Below are positions 33,687-44,234 of a DNA stretch of 64,000 nt, piece after piece. A model generated the notes under the pieces. That model was not told the origin of the DNA and made no database searches. It saw only the letters and a program-made list of their open reading frames with translations. The stretch covers positions 19,324,001 through 19,388,000 of the forward strand of contig NW_026622997.1 in assembly GCF_023065955.2 (NCBI RefSeq), read 5' to 3'. The first letter of the stretch is position 1; the number at the start of each line of letters is the position of its first letter. Origin of the DNA: Ursus arctos. Its lineage: Eukaryota > Chordata > Mammalia > Carnivora > Ursidae. A program made the position numbers and the translations under genes.

Positions 33687-33940
33687 GACGTGCATAGAGG
33701 GAAAATGATGTAAAGACACAGGGAGAATGCCATGTACAGATGGAGGCAGAGATTGGAGTGATGCGACCATGAGCCAAAGAACACCAAGGATTGAGGGCCA
33801 CCACCGGAAGCTGAGAAGAGGTGAGGAAGGATTCTACTCAGAGGGTCAGTTAGAGCATGGTCTTGCGGACACTGTGATTTCAGACTTCCAGCTTCCAGGA
33901 CTGTGAGAAAATAAATTTCTATTATTTTAAGCCAAAAAAA
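33687..33940 (+). mobile_element. Retroposed MLT1-derived transcript with poly(A) and target duplication
   Basis: The MLT1 3' part ('gatttcagacttccagcttccaggactgtgag' in blocks) carries AATAAA at 33910-33915. It stops at 'ttttaagcc', 18 bp further on, where a run of A begins (33934). The flanks aaaattatctgtga at 33673-33686 and 33941-33954 are identical over 14 bp. A DNA-level LTR insertion would have a 5-bp duplication and no poly(A). This pattern fits LINE-1-mediated copying of an RNA that ended at the LTR's own polyadenylation site. The source locus is unknown. Confidence 0.75.
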
Positions 33941-33954
33941 AAAATTATCTGTGA

Positions 33955-34110
33955 CATTCTTTCTCGTCTTTGGTGCTATACATTAAAAAAATTTTTTTCT
34001 AGAATGTTCTTTCTGCCTGTCATAGACTCCCTTTTCATGATCCATAAGCTAAATTCATATTATTAAACAAAATAGTACCTCCATTCAAGAATGTGTCCGG
34101 CTTTCAGAAG
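33955..34110. other. Unassigned spacer
   Basis: AT-rich sequence leading to the promoter-like cluster. No repeat is recognised. Confidence 0.35.
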
Positions 34111-34214
34111 CCCAATCACAGTTTTGTAACATGTGGCAATTAACCAATCCATGTTTATTGAGCTCGGGTTATAAAAGCGGCTCAGCAGTAGGGACTGTGA
34201 GAGATCGTAAGATG
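34111..34214 (+). promoter_or_regulatory. Candidate RNA polymerase II promoter: two CCAAT boxes and TATA
   Basis: CCAAT occurs at 34112-34116 and 34144-34148, and TATAAAAG at 34170-34177. This spacing would put a start near 34200. An ATG with purine at -3 and G at +4 (34212-34214) opens a 14-codon frame ending at 34256. A second ATG at 34285 opens 133 codons (to 34686). No domain is seen in that product, and the minus strand is also open over the same DNA (34290-34796). It may be the promoter of an old LTR or of a non-coding RNA, or chance. Confidence 0.3.
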
Positions 34215-34256
34215 GTGAGGACGGGCTCCCAGCTCAACAACGCACCATCTGGCTAA

Positions 34257-35099
34257 GCTCAGGAACCAAGGCACTGAACCAGAAATGTACTACACCTTAG
34301 AGTCAAGGTCAAAGCATAATTTTGGTTCTGATTCAGCCCCCTGGCCAGAGGGGCAGAAATCCCCAATTACAGCCGTGCACACGCACTTAAATAGCATAGC
34401 TTTGTCTACAGGAGAATCTGGCCAGCTGGGCAAATCCATAGCTTGTCCTCTCCCAGTGTGTACATCTTCCAGTGCTTTTGATAAATTCCAGAACAATTTG
34501 GATATGTCACAGAAATGGAAGTCACAAATCTTTGTTTGCTCTTGTACCGTTTTTAAACAAGTCATTTTGAATTCTTTCTCTCTGGGCCCTGGGTGGCCTC
34601 TCAGTTTTGTCTGTGGCTGTACAAATTTTTGGAAAGAGTTGAAAAGAGGTACAGCTGGGATGAGTACAACCTGTCTAGTGGGTTGACTGCTGCTGTGTGT
34701 CTGGTTACTGCTTTGAACATTTAGGGTAAAAATACGGGGCTGACGAAAAATGCAGCCTGCTGCATGAACAACACGGGACCGCGGTAAAGCAGACACTGCG
34801 TTGTTATTAGGGGCCGTAAAGTCTAACCCTGTGTATGCGAAGAATTTAGTTTGGCCGCATATAGCAGAAAAACTAAAAGAAAAATAGGGACGTCAGTAAG
34901 ATAAGAATACATTTTTGTGTCTTATAATGAGAAATCTGGAAATGGGCAGTGGAAGGCTCTATGAAGCATCAGGAACCCAGACCCTTCCTAGCTTCTTAAT
35001 TCATGATTCTTAGAGCTTACAAAATAGTTGCAGAAGCTCCGATGTGGGGAAGAAGGAGGGACTAAAGCAAAGAGGACACTTGGCTGCTGATTACGCTTT
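34257..35099. other. Unassigned stretch, open on both strands
   Basis: Long frames on both strands (133 codons plus, 168 codons minus) overlap almost completely. Neither shows recognisable motifs, a signal peptide or repeats. No AATAAA follows closely. I do not call a coding gene. Confidence 0.3.
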
Positions 35100-35600
35100 T
35101 CCCTCAGTGATGGTTAATTGCAGATGTCAACCTGACTGGGCTCTGGGTGCCTAGACACAGGTTTCCCCCATTATCTGAAACGGGAGCATTCCTATGAAAA
35201 CTTCTGAAATGGCATAAAGGGAAAAGTACCCCGTTTTTCGAAAGTTCACATTACACCTCTTCGCTCTAATGGAAGACCCCCATGAGGACAATAACGTGGG
35301 GTTTTGTTGGTCTTGCTTTTTGTTTTGTTTCTGTAAGAGCACGCACCCCCTCTGGATTTCTTTTAGCTGGTGAAAACAAGGACCAAACAGGTACTTGCTC
35401 GTACTACCTGCAAGAAGGTAGCCATCCGCAAGGCGGGCAGAGTGTTCTCACCAGAGCCTGGTCATGCTGGCACCCTGATCTCAGACTTCCAGACTCCAGA
35501 ACTGTGAAAAAAGTAGGTATCTGTTGTTGATACCTCGTCTGGGATGTTTTGTTATGGCAGCCTAAGCAGACTGTGCTCCCCCACCCCCGCCCAAAGTAAA
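35100..35600 (+). mobile_element. Composite of old LTR-type fragments
   Basis: It begins with an MLT2/ERVL-like edge ('tgatggttaattgcagatgtcaacctgactgggct' in blocks, 35109-35160). A different dispersed sequence follows ('caggtttcccccattatctg ... tcctatgaaaacttctgaaatggc'). It ends with an MLT1 3' part ('cctgatctcagacttccag ... gttatggcagcctaagcag', 35460-35575). Three unlike pieces lie head to tail, through nested insertion or deletion. Confidence 0.5.
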
Positions 35601-35779
35601 GACAAACTTCAACCAAAGTGAATCAATGTAGGATAAATAAGTAGTGATAAGGGCCAGAGGATTGGGTGTGCCACGGATGGGGGCTGCTCTTTAGAAAGGA
35701 ACCTCAGTGGCCGTGGGATGCAGCATTGTGGAGAGTGGAGGGGTGGGAGGGAGGGAGGGAGACATGCCAGGGGTCTGGG

Positions 35780-36485
35780 CAGGAGTGCTCCAGCAGAAGG
35801 AATAGTGAGCCCAGAGTCCATGAGAGAGGAGCTCGAGATGTGGCTAAAGCGGGGAGAGCACAGGGCAGAGTGGTAGGTGATGAGGATGGAGAGAGAGGCA
35901 GCGGGCCAGGTCCTGTGGAGGGATTTGGGGTTCCAAGTATGACGGGAAGCTGCAGGAAAGTTAGGGCAGGAGAGCACTGTGGTCTGAACTCCAGTTTAGA
36001 AGATCACTCTGGCTGCCCTGTGGAAGATAGAACCATGGGCAGCAGAGACCCAGCGTGGGGAGAGCTGCCAGGAGGCTATTTCAGGAGTATGGTGGGAGAA
36101 GCTGGGCTTGGAGGAGCCTGGTAGACGCAGGACTGTTGCAAAGTAGCCAGACCCACTATATTCTGAGAGAAAGAGCCATCAGTGATGAATCTGGGAAGTG
36201 GAAGGAATGAATCGTTGCTTTCTTAGATACATCAGAGGACCACAAAGGATTGGGGGACATCAGTGTACTTTTGTCAATTAAAGGCTGGGACTTGGTGAAA
36301 GAAAGCACAGAGAGAGAGGTCTGGATACTCTGAGACTCAAGCCTTCAAGAGAAGGAATATCCAGCCAAGGAGAGGCACGGCCAATGAGCTCGGAGGACGA
36401 CCAGGGAGCTCAGTCAGGAAGCTTCCAAGAAAAGGCAGTGCTCAACTGTGCAAGGCTGCTGAGAAGTACATTGATCTTTGGATCT
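35780..36485 (-). mobile_element. L2 LINE, reverse orientation
   Basis: The plus strand has antisense L2 blocks: 'tggtaggtgatgaggatgg', 'gatcactctggctgccctgtgg', 'ccaggaggctatttcaggag', and later 'caagaaaaggcagtgctcaactgtgc' with 'ctgctgagaagtaca'. A 152-codon frame on the plus strand is a by-product. Confidence 0.6.
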
Positions 36486-36589
36486 GCAACATGGGGGTTG
36501 TTGTATATTAAAGAATTTGGCTCGTCTCTGTCCTGGGTTCCTGGGAGGGAGACTAAACCTTTGGAATTGCCCAACTGCCAGGAATGTCT

Positions 36590-37198
36590 TTGTTATTCAT
36601 GGTGGGCTCCTAGATCACTGATGCTGATGGCATGACTCAGGATGGAGGCTGGCCATGCCAGGAAGACCGACCATGTGATCAGAGGTTGGGGCTTTGAGTC
36701 ACAGGATACCAGCCTGATCTCCTGACCTTGGGGAGTGGAGGGGAGCTGGAGATTGAGTTCAATCATGTGGTCACCGATTCAATCAACTGTGCCTGCTAGC
36801 GAGGCTCAGCAGAATTTCCTGGTTGGTAAACACATCGATGAGCTGGGAGGGTGATAAGCCCTGATTCTACAGGAGAGGGCTCACAAGTTTGCTTTCGCGA
36901 CCTTCCCAGTCTTGGCTTTAAGTGTTTCTCCATTTGGCTTGTTCTGATTTGTATCCTTTATAATAAAACCAGAATCCTAAACATAGTGCTTTCCAGAGTT
37001 CTGTGAGTCTTAGGGAATTATCAAAACTGAATACTGTGGAAACCCCTGAATTTGTAGCCAGTTGGGAAGAAAGGGGTCCTGGGAGCCCCGGAACTTGTAG
37101 CAGTCTTGGGGAGGACTGAGCTCCTCACTGTGGGGTCTGCACTAACTCTACGTGGTTCGCTTCAGAACTGAATTCCAATATTGCAGGGGTTCCTTAGT
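36590..37198 (+). mobile_element. Old ERV-type LTR, family unresolved
   Basis: 'cacaagtttgctttcgcgaccttcc', 'gtatcctttataataaaaccagaatcc', 'gctttccagagttctgtgag', 'gaatttgtagccagttggg' and 'gtcttggggaggactgagctcc', in blocks, are typical of an ERVL/ERV3-group LTR. It has AATAAA at 36962-36967, followed by a GT-rich stretch. I cannot assign the family. No internal viral genes adjoin. Confidence 0.5.
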
Positions 37199-37219
37199 GG
37201 CACATCAGAGTGGGAGTTC

Positions 37220-37730
37220 AGTGGTGCGGTACGGGTGGAAGGGAGTTTAGAAGGAGAGCACTAAGTAGTAAATGGAGATGCAAGTAGAGACAACTGGTTT
37301 GGGGCATTTTATTGGGAAGGGGAACAGAAAAGTAGAATGGTGGAATTATAGTGAACTCCCGCAAATGTTGATTATTAATCTCTAAAGGAAATAAATTCCT
37401 AGACAGGCATCCAGAAGAGTTGCTTTGAAAGAGGTAGGTATGTGTTGCATGGTCATGATCAACAAGTCGTAGGGATAGATAGTACCCTAATGCAGGAGAC
37501 GCAGAGGACGAACATTGGGAAAGGCACAAGAGTTGGGATATTTGAATGGCACAGTTGATCTGAGGACAAAGGAAAGAGAGGTACAGGGCAGGGGAAAGCA
37601 GTGAGAAGAAATGGATCCAAAGGTAGGAGTGGGAGGTGGGGGATTGGGAAGAGGAGGCCCAGACAGCAGATGGGCTCTGAGGGTTTCAAACACCAGAAAA
37701 GCCCCAGCAAAGGAACCCATTTCCAAGTGG
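37220..37730 (-). mobile_element. L2 LINE fragment, reverse orientation
   Basis: 'gtagagacaactggtttggggcattttattgggaagggg' in blocks and 'gagttgctttgaaag' resemble antisense L2 further upstream in the element. This may be the continuation of the L2 at 35.8-36.5 kb, split by the LTR. Confidence 0.4.
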
Positions 37731-37769
37731 ATCAGCTGGGCTTCTCAGCTTTAACTGGCTGTGGGGTGA

Positions 37770-37885
37770 CCAAGAGCGAGGAGTTCGTACTAAGTGGACT
37801 GTGAGTTTATGCCTCTCATATCATATTCCCAGCACAGTACCTGGCCTGGACTGGATGTTCAATAAATGCTCGTTGAATGAATTGG
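37770..37885 (+). mobile_element. L2 LINE 3' terminus
   Basis: 'cccagcacagtacctggcctgg', then 'atgttcaataaatgctcgttgaatgaattgg' in blocks. This is a clear L2 end. Confidence 0.8.
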
Positions 37886-38114
37886 AGCTTTAGTACACTA
37901 CCTACTTTGTCTATCCCCCACCCTGTGCCTTCAGATCATCTATGTGGGAATTTAAGTATCAGGGCAATTTCCATTGGGTGGAGGATGTACTCAGAAGTTG
38001 AAACGGAATCATTATTTGCCAGGGATTTTTGAAAAGCAATTTATGAACATAGCTGACCCCTCAAGTCTCTGCCAACATAAGATTCTTTGGTTGCATGATC
38101 TCCAGAGCAGCCAA

Positions 38115-38345
38115 GAGAAATCACAATGATGGCAATAATTAGAATGTCAATAATTAACACACACTGTCTGCTTAGTAGTGCTTGGCACCGTGGCAAACCA
38201 CTGGCATGCATTCTTTCATTTAGTAGTACCTACGAGGTAGGTGCCAATATTAAACCCATTTTATAGGTTAGGAAACTGAGATATAGAAAGAATAGGTGAC
38301 TTTCTCATAGTTGTCCCCCTGTAAGGGGTAAAGCCTTGACATGAG
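38115..38345 (-). mobile_element. MIR SINE
   Basis: Reverse MIR: 'tagtagtgcttggcaccgtgg', 'gcattctttcatttagtag', 'acgaggtaggtgccaatattaaacccattttataggttaggaaactgag' in blocks. Confidence 0.8.
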
Positions 38346-38364
38346 GGCTATCTAACTACCAGCC

Positions 38365-38515
38365 CAGTGGTTCCACTTGGCTGCACACTGGGATCACCTG
38401 GGAGCTCTGAACACTCCCTGTTCCTGGGTTACACTCAGACCAATGAAATCAGAGTGTCTTGGTGTCTGTTCAAAACCTACTTGGGAGTTTTCAGGTGTAC
38501 CAGCCCCTGACTCAG
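38365..38515 (+). mobile_element. MER5-like DNA transposon remnant
   Basis: It starts CAGTGGTTCCACTTGG and continues 'actgggatcacctgggagctctgaacac' and 'gaaatcagagtgtcttgg'. The left terminal repeat (CAGTGGTTC) is recognisable at 38364-38372. Confidence 0.6.
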
Positions 38516-38984
38516 AGGCCAGCGTGAAACTGCAGGAAGAGGTGGGCCACTCCAGGTGGGTTGGTGGCAGGTTTAATAAGCAAGGAAACTTACATGTGAG
38601 GTTTGTCTTGGGTGGCCACAGGATGAGATCTCTACACCTACCATCTGAATCTTAAAGTTTATAAACAGATCTTAACTGGGTTCAGTCACATATACCACCC
38701 AGATGGTCTCAGCAACACCTTCATCTTTCAAGGCTATGTCCTTGGAACAACGCTCATGTGGGAACAGTAGGCACAGTGTTCCATTCCAAGGATGGGGGAG
38801 GGGTACGGAGCATTTGATCACCCAGTTACAGCTAGAGGGTCAACTGGTGGTCATGCCTTCTTCATTATCTCCTCCAACACTTGGGTGGGAGCCAGGTGTC
38901 AGTATTGTTTAAAGATTGCCAGTGGATTCCTGCATGCAGCAAAATTTGGGAACTACGTAGTAGGCCATATTGCTTTCTAAAAGT

Positions 38985-39513
38985 AGAAGCCAATGGAAGT
39001 AACCCAGGTGTCCATTGATAGATGGATGGATAAAGAAGATGTTCTATATAGTCAATGGACTATTAGCCATAAAAGAGAATGAGATCTTGACATTTGAGAC
39101 AACATGGATGGACCTTGAAGGAATTATGCTAAGTGAAATAAGTCCAAGAAAAACAAATACCCTATGATTTCATTTATATAAGGAAATCTAAAAAACAAAA
39201 CAAACAAAACTCAGAAACATCCTCATAAATACAGAGAATAAACTGATGGTTGCCAGAGTGAGGGAGGGTGAGGGGATGGGTGGTACAGCTTCAGGTATGG
39301 AATGAATAAGTCATGAGGATGAAAGGCGGAGCATAGGGAATACAGTCAATGGTATTGTAATAGTGTTGTATGGGGCAGATGGGAACTACACTTGTGAGGA
39401 TGGCATAATGTGTAGAGAAGTTGACTTACTACGTTGCACACCTGAAAATAATGTAGCCTCGTGTGTCAACTATACTTCAAAAACAACAACAACAACAACA
39501 ACAACAACCAAAC
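38985..39513 (+). mobile_element. Older LINE-1 3' end with (AAC)n tail
   Basis: 'aacccaggtgtccattgatagatgg', 'tattagccataaaagagaatgag', 'ggatggaccttgaagg', 'tgctaagtgaaataagtcc' and 'ttgcacacctgaaaataatg' mark a LINE-1 end older than the young carnivore type. The tail has become (AAC)n at 39479-39508. 'agaagccaatgg' (38985-38996) and 'agaggccaagtg' (39514-39525) may be the duplicated target. Confidence 0.85.
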
Positions 39514-39525
39514 AGAGGCCAAGTG

Positions 39526-40556
39526 CTTTACTGGGGCATGCAGGGAGTAATGCTCACCCTTTCCTGCTCCCCTAGGTACAGGGCAGGAGGGGGAGCCATC
39601 CTGAGCTGAAAGGATGGCATTCCTCAGGTGGTGGTGGCAGGTTTCCCTTTTAGTTACAAGTCCTCATCCCTCTCCCGCAAGATTGGGGGAGGGCAAGATG
39701 AAATATTACAGAAGAGGGGATGAAATGGATATATGGTTTATTATTACTGTTATTTTTGTCATCATTCTACAATTTAGATGAACCAGAACACTTGTGTTCA
39801 TTTTAATAAGCTAATGAGTACTGTGGGAGAGCCTCCCCCAGTGACTCATGGTGATGTATTACATTAAATGTTAACTGCCAGGACCAGAAAGTTAAAAAAA
39901 AAAAAGACACCACCCTCACTTTCCCTCTAATTGCCCCTGCAGGGAAATTGCTCAGCTGGAGCTGAATATTCCTGCTGAACATTTAGCCTATAAACTCAGC
40001 CTTGTAGTTTACAAAGAGTCCAGCCAGAGAGACCATAAACGACTCTTCATCAGTGTGCATGCGAAGAAATTTGAAGAATAGGGCCTGTCTTGATTTTGTG
40101 GTTAGCACAGTCAGGACATCTATTATGGCCAATAAAACAAAGCAGACAGCTGGAGGGTCATGGAAATCACAAGGCAGTTGACACCGTCTGTGATATTTCA
40201 GGGCCCTGAATACAGAATGGCTTTGCAGTGAGGGTGAGAGGTGATGGGCTAGGTGATGTGAGACATCAAAATAATGCTTTGCAAAAAGCACATGATATCC
40301 ACACTCAGGTGTGAGGGAGGTAATGTGGGTGTGACACTGCCTGTCACAGAGCAGCCTGGCCTCCTCCTGTCCTCACACATATGTTTGCTCTGTGTTATAA
40401 TGGGGGAGTTTTTATATTTCTGGAGCCTTCTCTGGCAAGGCTAAAAATGGCAGTGGGGGTGAAAGGTAGGCATGGAGCATACATCAGCTATCTATGTGGT
40501 AGGGTAGGGCAGACTTACCTTTCAGGGTAAAGGAGGAGGCATTATCTATTAACATC
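39526..40556. other. Unassigned non-coding stretch
   Basis: Nothing is recognised over 1 kb. Around 39800-39880 the sequence ('aataagctaatgagtactg', 'gtgactcatggtgatgtattacattaaatg') contains a TGACTCA AP-1 site and ATTA cores. Confidence 0.35.
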
Positions 40557-41138
40557 TGTGTTAGTTTCTTGCTGTTGTCTGACAATTACCACACATTTAG
40601 CAGCTTAAAACAACACCTATTTATTAATTTGCGGTCTGTAGGTCAGAAATTTGGGTGCAACGTGTTTGGGTTCTCTACTTGGGGTTTCACAAGGCTGAAA
40701 TCAAGGTGCCGGCCAGGCTGTGGTCTCATCAGGAGGCTCGACTAAGGAAGTCTGTTTCCAACGCTCATTAGGGAGTTGGCAGAATTTAGTTCCTTGTAGC
40801 TCTAGAACCCAGGTCCTGTGTCTTTCCTCTCTCTCAGCTGGTGGCCACCTGCATTCTTTATTTTGTGGCTTTCTCCATCTTGAAAGGCAGTGGTGGACGA
40901 TGTCCTTCACAATTCAAACCTCTCTTGCCCAGAACAGTCCGGTCGCTTTTAAGGCCCACTGAAGGTAGTCTCCCTTTCTCCCTTTCTTAGGGTCAACTGA
41001 TTTGGGACCTTAACTGCATCTGCAAAATCCCTTCACAGAAGCACTTAGATTGGTGTTTGGTCAAATGACTGGGAGAAGGTGTCTGTATACCAGGGGACAG
41101 TGGGGTCTTGGGGGCCATCTAAGAATTCAACCCACACA
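40557..41138 (-). mobile_element. MLT1-type LTR, full length (582 bp)
   Basis: The plus strand opens TGTGTTAGTTTCTTGCTGTTG and closes AATTCAACCCACACA. In between are 'tagcagcttaaaacaacacc', 'ggctgaaatcaaggtgccggccagg' and 'cttaactgcatctgcaaaatccc'. The flanking pentamers acatc (40552-40556) and gcatc (41139-41143) differ at one base, as an old 5-bp target duplication would. No internal viral sequence remains. Confidence 0.8.
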
Positions 41139-41734
41139 GCATCTTAGGCAAAGTTCTTGAAAGTGTGCTAGAGAGTGTGAACAGCATATGGGTCCATAGT
41201 GAGGCCATTTATGGGCACATCCCCTTCCCCGAGCCTTTTTGCTTCAAAATCCTTGGACGCTACTGCTTGGTCTATGAGGACGGTTTCAGAATTGGCAATA
41301 AAATCTTCACATAATTGTATTTGTTTTATGCATGGCTTACAGAAATGCTAACACCACCTCACTAAGGAGACCTAAGGCTGGGCTTTCCAATCCGTCTACT
41401 GAGGGACAATTAGTGAGGGAGAAGAGCTGTTGGTCTTATAGGAGGAGAAATGCAGGAACACTTTAATGCAAATAATTTTATTACACCTCCCACTTAGAAA
41501 TTGTGCATCATGCATGAAAGCAATGAGCTTTAAGATACATCGGAGGACAGCCTCCATCCTTGGAGGACAAATTTTTAATGCATCTTTGAAAAAGCAAAGG
41601 CTGAGTCAATTCTTTACAGAGATTTCAGAGGTATGCAAACAAGGAGTCTTGGGGATGGGTAAAGGGAGGATGTGGTAATTGAAGGGGCTCCAAGACACAA
41701 CTCTACCAATGCTTGTGGACTTTCTGAGCATATT
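41139..41734. other. Unassigned spacer
   Basis: No recognised repeat or coding signal. Confidence 0.4.
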
Positions 41735-41960
41735 TTTTCATCCTCGATTCACTCATTAAATGCCAGACATTTGGCTAGATGCTGGTGTACAAACGTGCTC
41801 CCTGTCCTCAAAGAGCTTACATTAGTGGGAGAACCAGGACCAGCGCTGACAGTCATGCGGTCCAGTGGTATGAGCTGTGAGCAATACCCGTGGGAGGTGG
41901 TGAAGCCCGGAGCATGTCCCTAATTCCAATGGGGCAGGTGTGTCAGGATTGCCACGCTGA
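41735..41960 (-). mobile_element. L2 LINE 3' end
   Basis: Antisense L2 end: 'tcactcattaaatgccagacatttggctagatgctggtgtacaaa', then 'ctccctgtcctcaaagagcttacattagtggg' in blocks. Confidence 0.75.
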
Positions 41961-42034
41961 ATCTCAGAGGGCACTAGAGCCATATGACATTGATTTGCCC
42001 ACGTTTTAGTGCAAAGTGAGGTGACTCAATCAAA

Positions 42035-42165
42035 GGCATGGGGTTTATTCATCACTGGTGTAGTGGGCACGCTTGCAAACTTGGGGGTGCATCAGGAGCC
42101 CAGGGAGTGCTTAATCAAACAGACTGCGGAGTCCCACCCAAGGTCTTGATGATTCATGCAGTCCT
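42035..42165 (+). mobile_element. Possible MER5-like remnant
   Basis: 'gcttgcaaacttgggggtgcatcagg', 'gagtgcttaatcaaacagac' and 'gcggagtcccacccaagg', in blocks, follow the MER5 order without terminal repeats. Confidence 0.4.
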
Positions 42166-43339
42166 GCTGTGGCCCGAGAGCTTGCATCTCCAAGAGCAAT
42201 GCTGCTGCTGCTGGGGCTTTTTGGAACTCCTGTTGCGCGGCTTGTTGTCATTCATCTCTGGATGGCACCTGCAAAGGGTTAATAAAGCATCAGCCGGGTG
42301 GTAATTTTTACAATGGACGTTGATGAATTTGGCCTTGGAGGCAACTCACTGGACTGAAGAATGGCTACCCCGAGGAAAGGGCCAGAAGTTTTCCTCCAGG
42401 GTCACGAGTGGTTAGGATTTCAGGGAAGTTGTGATTTGCCTGCCTGCGACCTCCCATGTCCCTGTGTTGGTGACAGAGCAAAAGATAAAGCGCTCAGCAT
42501 TACCCAAAGTGACTCGGGAGGTGATTAATACTCAGAGCTCCTTGAGCAGAAAAGGTGGGCAAGAGGCAATTAAGATGATAAAGAACCCCAAGAAGCATGC
42601 TTAGCCGCAAGCTGGGGGCGCTAAGGCGATGACGAGGAGAGCTACTGCCTGTCTCTGGCTCTGCCGAGACCGTTGATGAGATACAGAGATGGGGCTCGTG
42701 ATTCTGCCAGGCTCATCAGGATGGAGAAAAGATGTAATTGGAAAGGCTATTTTCAAGACGTGGGCATTTCTTTGTCTCCCTCCCTGGAAGGCTGGAGCTC
42801 CAGCAGTCCCCCATTACGATGTCGATGAGTGTTGCAGTGGGGGTAGGGGGCAGAAAAAGTGATTTGGTTTAAATTCTGACTGTGTCTGGCTTGGCTAGTA
42901 ATTGATAGAGGGAAGTAAATGACCCGGAGGCGGTACTCAGCGTGATTCATAAGTCTTGTGTGAAATGCTATGGCAGCACAGGCTACATACACAGGCCGGC
43001 CCTGCCACGAGGGAGAAAATCATTTCTGGTGCTAGTACGCCTCCCCTTTCTGCGCTCCTTCTGCCATTCGGACCCTTTGACCTCTCTCCAGGGCCAGGTA
43101 GAAACTCCTAGGTGCCATAAAAATTCTCATTCCTTCAGCAAACTGTTGCATAATAAATTAATTAGATACCAAGTGACCAAATGGTGATTTAATGCATCTA
43201 TTAGGTAAACGTCTTAACTCCAATAAATAACCCTATAATGATGAAAAGGGAGCGGGGAGGTGGAACAGGTAGTGCCTTTGGTCCTGCTGGGGCCCCCTGG
43301 CAGATTAATGAGTCAGATTTCCAGGACAAATGAGCCCTC
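42166..43339. other. Unassigned stretch with candidate conserved non-coding blocks
   Basis: No repeat is recognised over nearly 1.2 kb, unusual for this window. Blocks near 42480-42620 ('caaaagataaagcgctcagc', 'gaggtgattaatactc', 'gcaattaagatgataaag') and 42900-43230 ('gcataataaattaattagatacc', 'aatggtgatttaatgcatc') are rich in GATAA and TAATTA cores. Confidence 0.4.
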
Positions 43340-43605
43340 CAAGCATACCTCTACTGATGGTGTTGATAGCAACAATAGCTATTATTATGTTGATAGTAAT
43401 AATAGCCCACAGTGTGGCAAGCCTCTTTGTTTTCTTTTTAAATTTTCCTAGCAACCCTTTGAAGAAGGTCTTTATTATCATCCCCATTTTGTAAAAAATG
43501 GAGACAGGAGGCACAGACAAGTTTAGGAACTTTCCCAAGGTCATTTGGTCAGTAAGTGGTCAAGGCAGGATTTGAAACCAGATGGTTAGACTCCAGAGCG
43601 CTCAC
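43340..43605 (-). mobile_element. MIR SINE
   Basis: Long reverse MIR: 'gttgatagtaataatagcc', 'tagcaaccctttgaagaaggtctttattatcatccccattttg' and 'ttcccaaggtcatttggtcagtaagtgg' in blocks. Confidence 0.85.
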
Positions 43606-43639
43606 AAGGAGCCTCTATTCTACCCACCTGAAGTCGCTC

Positions 43640-43815
43640 CCCACACCTGTCTTCCCTGCCACAGGTCTGTGCACACACTGTTTCCCTGTCCTTCATTCCC
43701 CTGTCCTTCCCCCCAAGGGTTGTGACTTTATTTGTCTTATTTCTTGGATCGGAAGGATCTAGAAGAGTGTTGGGCACCGAGTGGAAAATGATGTCTGTTG
43801 AATAAACGAAGGAAC
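43640..43815 (+). mobile_element. L2 LINE 3' end, diverged
   Basis: It ends 'gtgttgggcaccgagtgg', then 'gatgtctgttgaataaacgaagg', in the position expected for the L2 terminus. Confidence 0.5.
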
Positions 43816-44234
43816 CTGCTGAAAATTTCAATGGGGATTTTTTTTCTATCATTGAATTGTTTAACATTTCCCACTTGAGCCAGCAAGTCGTTAACAAATG
43901 TTACCACCACGAGTGCCTGATGTTAAAAAGAGTTGGCTTATAAGTTTTTGACTATAGAAGCATCGAACAGATGCTTATGTTTTTAAGAGGGAAAAGATTT
44001 TGCATCATCTAGAACTCTGTCGCTTTGTTCTTTCCAACGCATTTTAGAATCTGGAAAGGATAAAGTGTCAATGAGGGCCAATGGAGCAGGTGCAGGGCTG
44101 GAACAAATCAAGGAAAGAGCTACGAGTGTGCATCTAGAAAGCACGTATCTACACAAATGTCCATGAACAGTGATTGTACATAAGTATGTTGTGTGTAATT
44201 GTATTATTATTCGGGATCTAACCAGGAAACAGAA
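43816..44234. other. Unassigned spacer
   Basis: AT-rich sequence with no recognised content. Confidence 0.4.

Noticed and set aside
34290..34796. 168-codon minus-strand open frame opposite a 133-codon plus frame
   Set aside because: As a coding gene it lacks any recognised motif. Kept only as part of the promoter-like finding.
35666..36124. 152-codon plus-strand open frame, Gly/Glu/Arg-rich
   Set aside because: It is mostly antisense L2 sequence.
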